From: Massospora cicadina
Lineage: Eukaryota; Entomophthoromycota; Entomophthoromycetes; Entomophthorales; Entomophthoraceae
Assembly: GCA_022478985.1 (NCBI GenBank)
Contig: JAKSZP010007889.1
Coordinates: forward strand, 248,001-312,000
Length of the DNA stretch: 64,000 nt
Direction: 5' to 3'
The notes under the pieces are model-generated. The model had not been told where the DNA came from and made no database searches. It was given only the letters and a program-made list of their open reading frames with translations. How positions within the stretch are numbered: the stretch's first letter is position 1; every line of letters begins with the position of its first letter. Below are positions 56,754 through 64,000 of this stretch, piece by piece. Made by a program: the position numbers and the translations under genes.

Positions 56754-57584
56754 ATTCGCCCAATCCTACCCACTCAAATTTAAATGCCACTATTCCAGTG
56801 AACCAAAATCCATGGGATCTATTGGCTGAAACTGACGAATCAGGTAATATCCTTATTAGTAAGCATACAGGTCAACCTCTCTGCCATGGCGATTATGGTC
56901 GGGCAGAATTTTTCCTTCTTGACTTTGATGAAACCCCTACCCCTCGCCATTTTGCTCCTCTACCCAATACAACCCCCTTCCAAAGTGACCACCAGCTCGC
57001 CTTAGCTGCGGTGGCCTCTCCTCATTGCCCAAAACTACGCACCGCGGTGGCCCAGTCAGTGGCTCAGCTCCAGCATGGCCTGCCCACCATCTTCTTCCCC
57101 CTGACTTCCCTGAATCTCCCTGCAGTGACATCTCAAAATTATTTGATGATGCTGAAATTGCTGTTATGAATGTCGCAACACTTGCTTCATTCAATCCCTC
57201 AGCCAAAATCACCCGCCACAGTATCTCCCTTTTCACCCAACTTCCTGAAGCCCGCAAAGAAGCTGAAGTTCTCCTCGCAGCTTTTGTTGAGACACTTTCC
57301 CGTCATTATCTTGATGCAGAAGTGGAAAACTCCTACTACGCTGACCTCAGCCCCCACTATGCAGATGCCCCAACGCCCTGGCTCTCTGCTCTGATCCGGT
57401 ACTGCAACCAACACCCCTTGATTGAGGCGGGTCTTTCTGAAAACCAACCCCCCGACCCCTCCTCACCCTCTGCCATGGTGGGTTAAGCAGTTTCTGCTTC
57501 CCACCTGGTTAGTAGTTTGTTTTGCCATTTTGAGTGTTGTGATTGGTACTGTCTGTCCCCTGGTCGGCGTACCTCAAATAAATC
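56754..57584 (+). mobile_element. ORF1-only LINE-type element, copy B, 5'-truncated
   Basis: GAAAATTAAGCTCAAAATT at 56735-56753 and 57585-57603 is a 19-bp target duplication. The 831-bp insert matches the 3' half of copies A and C and ends in CTGTCCCCTGGTCGGCGTAC and CTCAAATAAAT. Confidence 0.8.
56798..57486 (+). pseudogene. Copy B ORF1 C-terminal part
   Basis: Two frames: 56798-57169 (F-F-L-L-D-F-D-E-T-P, then F-Q-S-D-H-Q-L-A) and, after a shift near 57110-57130, 57025-57486 (F-D-D-A-E-I-A-V-M-N-V-A-T-L, then L-P-E-A-R-K-E-A-E-V, then P-S-S-P-S-A-M-V-G before the stop). It gives the best preserved version of the C-terminal half, acidic and alanine-rich. No family outside the window is recognised. 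Confidence 0.55.
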
Positions 57585-57603
57585 GAAAATTAAGCTCAAA
57601 ATT

Positions 57604-58079
57604 GACCAGAAGAGTTGGGGCTATTTATATACGCCTAGTGAGTTTCCAAACAGTCCAAATAAAATAAGCCACATTCAAAATCAAGGACCATGAGGCCGAA
57701 CTTCATCCTGATTAAGAGTGCAAAAATCCAACTACCAAGTGAGTGATCCTTGGGATTTAACAACAGGTGCTCACTCAAAATTGGTGACACTCTATGAAAT
57801 GGATTCACACAACCAGTTTCTGGAAGATTTGGCCAGATGAGAAAGTGACAACAATATGGAAACTAGCGACAAGAAAACTTGGATTTTCTAATACCAGCTG
57901 CCAAGGCTCTGATGCAGGTACCTCCTAATCCCTGGATTTTATCACAGTGAGGGGAGCTCATGTAGGTATAACAAGCCCTATTGACCTTACATCTGAAAGC
58001 GTAAAAGCTATGCTGGAAGCTCTATATCAGGGTTTTTAATATTGGTACTTCACTAATTGATCCTTCCTTTGGCCTGTTC
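57604..58079. other. Leader region of element I
   Basis: It resumes the sequence interrupted by copy B. A segment AAAATTGGTGACACTC near 57777 resembles the end-of-leader region before gag in gypsy elements. No LTR boundary could be fixed. Confidence 0.3.
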
Positions 58080-59885
58080 TATTACCTTAAGGACCAGGCG
58101 CTCAAGATGGAGATATACATGAAGTTCTGTGATGCAACCATGTCATTTCTTGCCAGACGTCTTAAAGACAGTCAAGCAACTAACAAATTCCAGGTTAACT
58201 TTGTTCAACCCTCAATCAAGAATAACCAGAGAATCCTTGCTAGACAAAATCTGGAACTCATGGAAGCCTACCATGTGTAAGGGAGGAACAATCTTGCTGA
58301 AATATTCTACTGGACAAACTAAATTTCAGTTTTACTGAAGTCCAAAGATCAATTATTGATAATATGGGACTTGCTAATGAAGCTCATGAGAGATTAAACA
58401 CCACAAGGAGTTTTAAAGTGAAGTAGTCCCAAAGATAGCTGCAGAAGCTTTTGCTCACCATGGGCTATTGCACGAATGGGTACAGAACATGAATACCCGC
58501 TGCAAAACTGGAAAATCATTCTAATTTCCTATTATCTCAGTCAGAACGACTTATCATACATGCCACTTCAGGCCAAAGAAATCACCTGGAGTTAAATGCA
58601 AATCATGATGACTTCAAAAATTATGTTTGGGCCAAGATTAATAATGTAAACAAAAACATCAAAGACCTTGCAGAAAATCCAGCTGTTACAAATAGGGATG
58701 AAGAGGATGCACAGATCAAAGAGCAAATCTCAAAAATTTGGACTGTGGTGTCAAGATTTCAGGTCAAAATTCTGAATTATTCAGGAGAATTGGGAACTCA
58801 GAATGCAATTATCAACTACAAATTTAAGTATACAGTATGGCCAAAGATATTAAAAGCATAACGTCCAATCAAGCTTTATTGAAATAGGGGTATGACAACC
58901 TTAAAAAAGAAAAAATACCACAAAACCAAAGCTGCCAGTGCTCACCCAGCCTTGACAAAAGAGAAATAGGAAAAGGCTCTGCTCATTTGGCCAGAAAACA
59001 GTTTGGAAAAACAACTAAGGGCCAAATCCAAGAATCAGAAACCAGTAGTTTGGATCAATGTCATGAAAATGAATCATCAGAAATTAACACTGATACAGAA
59101 ACCAATATTTAAACATCCATTCTATGCCTAGAGTTCTGGAATCAATTCCAACTCCAGATACTCCCCAATGGGAAAGAGGGCCGATTCTGAACAATGATAC
59201 ACCAAGAGTTCAAGAAGTACAACCCCTATGCCTGAAACAGGGAGAGATGACTTTAAACCATTAAATTTACCAAAGTTTGATAAGAATGAAAACGATCACT
59301 CTTTTCTCAAGCTATTTGAAAAAGCAATGAGGGGAGCATCAGACCATGAAAAAGGATCAGCACTGATTAACTCACTTGACGCCCATAGCTTTGACCTCAA
59401 TATGACCTATTTTAGCAACAATTAGTCTCATATGGATGCCAAAATTGCAGTAACAAAACAGTTTAGAGGGCTTGAGAAATTAGAATCTAAAAAAGAGAGC
59501 TTCTTAATATTGAATTCAAGCATAATGAGACTATTAAGGACTTTGCTGACAGATTTTTCCATGAGGCACAAGTTCTGCGTGGGTGCAACGCAATAGATAA
59601 GTTTGACACTAAGATTGCAATGGAACTTGCAGCTATGCCCTTCAGTGAACTGCACAATGTCATGATACCCGCATTTGATTGAAGCATGAAAATCCAAGAG
59701 CTTACCATTTACTTGAGAAGCTGTTCCAATAATTTTGATACCCCTAGTCAGCCCAAAGATCAACAAAAATTCCGATCTTTGGGCCCAAAAAGCAATACTA
59801 TGTCCAACCAGGGAAAAAATTTCCAAACTACAAACCAAAAATTCAAGCAAAAGCAGCAAATAGGGCCACTTACATGTCACAACTG
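58080..59885 (+). pseudogene. I gag, main part
   Basis: A long, mostly open stretch without ATG near 58515-58861 gives a helical, K/N/E-rich protein (H-D-D-F-K-N-Y-V-W-A-K-I, then E-E-D-A-Q-I-K-E-Q). The frame 59228-59425 and its continuation hold the capsid (L-P-K-F-D-K-N-E-N-D, K-G-S-A-L-I-N-S-L-D-A, then after shifts D-F-A-D-R-F-F-H-E-A-Q). The basic Q-rich tail 59686-59880 leads into a zinc knuckle, T-C-H-N-C, where copy C is inserted. Confidence 0.65.
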
Positions 59886-60409
59886 CTTGTTCTCAATTTG
59901 CTCACTTTTGGTCGAATTTAAGTTTTAAATTCAGTAAAAACAGCTCCACTCGTCATTAAACTATTCAAGTTACCTATGTGAATGCTTTTGACGCCCACTG
60001 CCCCCACGTGGGGCAGTGAGGCACCACCTCCTAATGTTTTTTGGCCATTGCTGAAACATGCTTGGGCTGGCTTGGCTAGCCATCCAAATCCCTCAGGACG
60101 CTATGTCCTGCCTAAGGACTTAGCCTTACATTTCTCCCAAACCCAGGAAATTCCACGTTGCCCCTTGTGCTTCCCTAGAGCAACATGTGATTTGGCCTTC
60201 ATGTTGAATATAGTAAGTTGTACCTCTACTCAGATAAAGCTGCTATCGAATTAGCCCAGTCTGTTTCATGGCTGCAGGCTTCATGACTTTCCGCTCCTTC
60301 AAGAGGAATCTTGATCTCAGCTTCTCAAGTTAAGCTGATGCTGCAGTAGCAACTAACATCCCCTTGGTGTTCCAGGGCACCCCCTCCCAACTACTCATAC
60401 CCAATTGCC

Positions 60410-60462
60410 CACTGATACCACTCTTTTTTTTTTTTAGTACTAGATGGCACTGATACCACTCT
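60410..60462 (-). mobile_element. 23-nt insertion with 15-bp target duplication inside copy C
   Basis: CACTGATACCACTCT at 60410-60424 and 60448-60462 flank 23 bases that on the minus strand read CCATCTAGTACTAAAA plus further A. Copy A has the uninterrupted site (CACTGATACCACCAACGT on its sense strand), proving insertion after the copies diverged. Confidence 0.75.
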
Positions 60463-61510
60463 CGAGGTTCAGTTTGCAGGCCTCCCTACCCACCTACCAC
60501 CCAAATTTTTAATGAATGGAATTATTGCTGTATTATCAGAATATGGTTCCAACACTAAAATACAATTTGTGGTTCCCAATTGAGCCACTTGCATCTCAGC
60601 CCCCTGCGCCTTCGTGACTATTTGTCCAGTATCAATAGAAATAACCCTCTCAATCACCCTTGCACCATTATTCCCTCTGCCTTAGACCATCCTTTTTGGG
60701 CTCGAGTGGATGGAGGGCGCACCATTTTCCTTACCTATTTCAAACTGGACCATCTGAAACGGTGCTGCCCCTCCATCTCATGAACTGTGGCATCCACATA
60801 ACACTTTGCACGAGGATCTCATTGCCAATCCAATAACATTTTTGAATGGTCAATATCCTTCCTCCTCCCTAAAGTGGTAGCCACAGCAACCACTGATTCA
60901 ACTAACAAAAAATTACCTTGACAAACCTCTTCTTCTGAACCCACCAATCAGGAGTCAAAATGTACTACAGTAAATTTTAAATTATCCTCCCAGCCACCGA
61001 CCACAGATCACCCATATGAAAATAACCCAATAAAATTCAACCAAAATCCATGGGATTACTTAATTAAGGCTGACAAATTGGTTGAGCTTATCCCTGAAGC
61101 CGAATGGGCTGGTCCTTCTCCATTCAAAATGTCTCTCAATACTAATTATGCGGCCCAATTTCTGAAGTTATTATGTGATTTTCCCAGATGACACCCCATA
61201 TAAAAGTGACCACCGACTAGCTGAAAAGGCAGTTGCCTCACTCAAATGTCACCCATCCAATAAAGCCATTGCAAAATCAGTTGCAGTACTGGCTATGGTC
61301 ATGCCACCTCCTATCCTACCTAGTACCATGCTTCCAAAAAAGAAAAAAAGACCATATCTGAGACTATCAGGTGGCAAATTCAGCAGTTCAAAAGGTTGTG
61401 GCAGTCGCAAAGTTTGGCTCAAAGACCTGCATTATCCCAAAAACCTTTCAACCATCACCTCCCTACCTAAAGTACGTCTTGAGGCGGAAAAAGCACTTGC
61501 AGACTAAATT
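60440..61510 (+). pseudogene. Copy C ORF1
   Basis: Pieces parallel copy A: a segment with L-P-P-K-F-L-M-N-G-I-I-A-V-L-S, then Y-F-K-L-D-H-L-K-R-C-C (degenerate knuckle near 60745), L-P-P-K-V-V-A-T-A-T-T near 60870, N-P-W-D-Y-L near 61045, and the 110-codon frame 61175-61507 (Y-K-S-D-H-R-L-A-E-K-A-V-A-S). Stops and shifts throughout. Confidence 0.5.
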
Positions 61511-61844
61511 TCCACCTCCTCATCACACACATTGAGTTGCAAGCACCCATTTGTTACCTTGACCCCCATTTCCATAATTCTCACACACCAATTATATCAG
61601 CTTTGTGCCGCTACATGTCCACAACAGATGAGGAAGAAGAGCCTCTTGATCCCCCTTCACCCATCACCATGAATGTATATCAGTTTCCACTTCTGACTTG
61701 GTGGGTGTGTTTAGTTAGAATTTTGCATTAGTTTGAGCATATCTGTCGGTTTTATTGAATTTTATTTCATTTTATGTTTAAGTTTTATCTTTTTTGATCA
61801 TTTTAATGTCAGATCCTGGTCGGCTTGCCTCAATTAAATAAAAA

Positions 61845-62160
61845 TACATGTCACAACTGTGGTCAAAAGGGCATTCTGCTAACCAATGCTACAAATGGTC
61901 TGACATAAAGACTTGGGTCAACGTTTCTCTAGAAATCAACAGTGACAGTGAGGAGGGAAAAGAGCAGGTGGAGTAGAGGCGGAATGCTCTAACTCCACTG
62001 ATGTTCAAACCATTCCATCTGACTCTGGTGAGCTCTTTAGGGCTGAAGATGTCGCTGAAGATAAGCTCCATCATATTGTAGCCAAAGATGTCATGATGGT
62101 CACTACTTGGACCACAGCAAAAGCAACTAAACTCTTGAAGGTTACTAAAGAAGCCCGAGC
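61845..62160 (+). pseudogene. I gag, end after copy C
   Basis: The zinc knuckle resumes and completes as C-H-N-C-G-Q-K-G-H-S-A-N-Q-C (C-x2-C-x4-H-x4-C, 61852-61893) because the target duplication restores its start. An acidic E/S-rich tail follows. Confidence 0.65.
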
Positions 62161-62300
62161 ATAGGTATCAAAACTTATGCAAAACAGGTTTTTGATCAGG
62201 ATTTAGACCTTCAACCCAGATGTTCAACTGACCTACCTTCACACAAAAACGTACAAGTAGCCATTCCCATGAAGACCTTAGCAGATAACTTCCCATATAA

Positions 62301-62760
62301 TTGCTTAAGTCTAAAATCACACCTGGAATTGGGCAACGGTCACAGTATTCACAAATAAATACCTCTGAAAACTACTCTGAATGTACTTATGTGGATACAG
62401 CAGTAAACAAGGTGCGAGTTTGGGACATCATCAATAGTGGTGCTCCTATCAATATAGTCAGCAAAAAGTTGGTTAAAAAGTTGAAAATTGCGCCCAATGT
62501 TGCACATTGTCAGGAATATGGTGCAGCTGGAGCGCATACAACTAAATTGATGGGTGCATTTAGTACCCTACCTCTCAGCTTCGGATCTATTGTAGTGACA
62601 GCACTTGCTATAGTGTTGCTGATATGAACTATGATATTCTAATCAGGACTTATTTCATAAGGAGATATGGTTTTGTTACCAATCATAAGGATGATGCTCT
62701 TATCATTCTTGGCCAGGATATCCCACTTTACTATAACCAGGATAGGGCAGTTGAGAGAAA
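62301..62760 (+). pseudogene. I aspartic protease
   Basis: The frame 62301-62627 has Y-S-E-C-T-Y as in F and an active site reading N-S-G-A (Asp and Thr replaced) followed by P-I-N-I-V-S-K-K-L. It matches F 12980-13250 closely in layout. Confidence 0.65.
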
Positions 62761-62822
62761 AAAACCATCCTATTAGTAAATATGGCCTACAAAGATGGAG
62801 TAGTCTCAATTAAGTATGCAAA

Positions 62823-63420
62823 GTGTGGTCAAAGATAACAGCACTACCTACCCAGATCAATGAGTTAAAGGGCATATCACTTTGGTCAAATCAGCATATT
62901 ACTATACCCTCCAGAGATCAAGTAATTGTCCCAACTGGACTAACAATTAATATCCTGGAAGTACTTTATGGTGAAGTAAATCAACCATGGTCTAAATCTC
63001 GATTTGCACAAAACATTGCCCTTGGTTTTATCATTCCTGGCCATGGAGAAATACATATCTTATAGATCGGTGTATCCCCCTTTAGGTTGGGACCACCTAG
63101 TGCTAAAAAAAGAAATACATATATTATTTGCAAACCTGAAAAATTGGCCCATCTCCATCAAGCAACATCAAACAATCGCATTTCTGCATTAGTTCCCTAC
63201 CTCAGAAATTCGCTCATTCCATGAGTCTGAAACTTTTGTCAAATTAGGGCTCCCTGATAAGGACCAACTCAACATAAATAATGCCAACCCTATGGCCAAT
63301 TTAAGTAACCTGACAACTCTGAGAAAAGCCAAACTCAGGAGTCCTTCTCTAAATATCAGGAAATTTGCACAAGATGATTTCAACTTGAAATGAAATAAGG
63401 GTGTCACTCACAATATTGAT
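62823..63420 (+). pseudogene. I linker between protease and reverse transcriptase
   Basis: The frame 62823-63065 (I-T-I-P-S-R-D-Q-V-I-V-P-T-G-L-T-I) is typical of the dUTPase-like or linker region after gypsy proteases. A 47-nt insertion with target repeats sits at 63064-63110. After it, V-K-L-G-L-P-D-K-D continues. Confidence 0.45.
63047..63127 (+). mobile_element. 47-nt insertion with 17-bp target duplication
   Basis: AGAAATACATATCTTAT (63047-63063) and AGAAATACATATATTAT (63111-63127), one mismatch, flank 47 bases ending GGACCACCTAGTGCTAAAAA. It shares the terminus of the insertions at 4509 and 60410 with two substitutions, and shows about 25 more bases of the parent element. Confidence 0.7.
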
Positions 63421-63429
63421 ACTGAAGAT

Positions 63430-64000
63430 CATAAACCAATTTAATCACACCCAATTAGATGCTCAAAATCATCAGAAGAAGCTGTATCCAAGGAGATTAA
63501 GAAACTCCTAAATCATGGCATGTTAGTGCCTTCAAAAAGTCCTCGGGCAGCACTAATTTTAATATTAAAGGAAAAGGTTGGAATCAACTGAGTAGTCATT
63601 GATTATCAGAAGTTAAACAACATCACAAAGAAGGATTTGTACTCTTCCACAAATTGATGATATCTGAATAGGGTAGGGGCGCGAAGTTCTTCTTGCAATG
63701 GACCTCATCAGCAAGTATTCGCAAATAGATCTTCCCAAAAAGAAGCGTGAGAAAAGTGTATTTATAACCCAAGAGGGCCTATTCCAGACAACGAGAATGC
63801 CTCAAGGGCTCTGCAATGCCCCAGCTAATTTCCAAAGGGCTATGGACATAATTCTGGGAGATTTGAAGTTGATATGTGTACTAATGTACCTTGATGATAT
63901 TAACGTTTTCAGATCGAATATTTTTCAACCACCTGGAACACTTAGAGGGGGTTTTCAGAAGGCTAGCAGATTCAAACTTAGAATCAAGCCCACTGAGGGC
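63430..64000 (+). pseudogene. I reverse transcriptase, cut by window end
   Basis: It shows L-N-H-G-M-L-V-P-S-K-S-P, F-F-L-A-M-D-L-I-S-K-Y, M-P-Q-G-L-C-N-A-P-A-N-F-Q-R and an intact catalytic Y-L-D-D at 63887-63898. Stops and shifts occur between blocks (for example near 63590 and 63660). The sequence runs off the window in the palm-thumb region. Confidence 0.7.

Larger units (their letters stand above)
59886..61844 (+). mobile_element. ORF1-only LINE-type element, copy C, inside gag
   Basis: TACATGTCACAACTG at 59871-59885 and 61845-61859 is a perfect 15-bp target duplication. The 1959-bp insert matches copy A from its first bases (CTCACTTTTGGTC) to the tail AATTAAATAAAAA, suggesting a near full-length unit of this non-autonomous class. 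It holds no endonuclease or reverse transcriptase. Confidence 0.8.
57604..64000 (+). mobile_element. Ty3/gypsy element I, right end outside window
   Basis: Plus-strand gag (58.1-59.9 kb, resuming at 61.85 kb), protease and reverse transcriptase up to the window end. It belongs with element F. It is interrupted by copy C and a 47-nt insertion. The left boundary is not established. Confidence 0.65.

Noticed and set aside
1..64000. CRISPR array, plasmid origin or bacterial mobile element
   Set aside because: No spaced short repeats, no cas or transposase genes, no bacterial gene organisation; all mobile elements are eukaryotic retroelements.
1..64000. Repeat-induced point mutation (C to T) as the cause of the stops
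   Set aside because: Many stops could come from CAG to TAG changes, but indels are equally frequent and dinucleotide bias could not be counted here. A computed TpA/ApT index would be needed.

Overview
This is an AT-rich eukaryotic window made almost entirely of decayed, nested retrotransposons. A fungus is the best guess: the Ty3/gypsy elements include chromodomain-bearing ones (chromoviruses), and the only intact-looking single-copy gene (2482-2847, minus) is a small secreted protein of the peptidase-inhibitor I9 (subtilisin propeptide) type. A very large, repeat-swollen fungal genome, such as those of Entomophthorales, would fit; that is inference from content, not a species call. No bacterial operons, rRNA genes, CRISPR arrays or functional tRNA genes were seen.

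Layout. 1-1313: the right part of an LTR (S1). 1314-4945: AT-rich DNA holding the I9 gene and an orphan open frame. 4946-11461: a complete gypsy element on the minus strand (A1, LTRs of about 680 bp). 11462-16890: a 5'-truncated gypsy element on the plus strand (F). 18049-19978: an ORF1-only LINE-type element (copy A, minus). 20926-21642: a chromovirus LTR remnant (L). 21643-30943: a complete gypsy element on the minus strand (D1, LTRs of about 1.02 kb) with 2.3 kb of unexplained DNA between integrase and 3' LTR. 31356-48441: a chromovirus (E) with 2.4-2.6 kb LTRs. A complete younger chromovirus (G, 31525-38915) sits in its left LTR, and G's left LTR in turn holds LTR S2 (31927-33350). 48442-50480: the 3' part of a third chromovirus (H, minus). 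50879-51352: a tRNA-derived SINE and a smaller insert sharing one target sequence. 51466-about 55850: a LINE (minus). 56754-57584: copy B. From about 57600 to the window end: a gypsy element (I, plus) whose gag zinc knuckle is split by copy C (59886-61844).

Three observations stand out. (1) In chromoviruses G, H and E the chromodomain region is followed by open frame that crosses the polypurine tract into the 3' LTR. The LTRs of E, G, H, S1 and S2 encode a shared motif close to D-L-x-H-x-V-D-x-R-W-V, so these LTRs appear to carry part of a protein. (2) The LINE, the SINE and the three ORF1-only copies share one 3' tail of about 38 nt and, where readable, carry 15-19 bp target duplications: one LINE machinery apparently mobilising three structural classes. 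(3) Three ultra-short insertions (16, 23 and 47 nt), each ending in the same 3' terminus plus poly(A) and flanked by 15-20 bp duplications, look like extreme 5' truncations of another LINE family; one has a visible empty site in a paralogous copy.

All pol genes carry stops or frameshifts. The reverse transcriptase Y-x-D-D box survives in D1, G and I and the LINE box (F-A-D-D) survives, while A1, F and E have lost it. Nesting gives a relative order: H, then E, then G, then S2.
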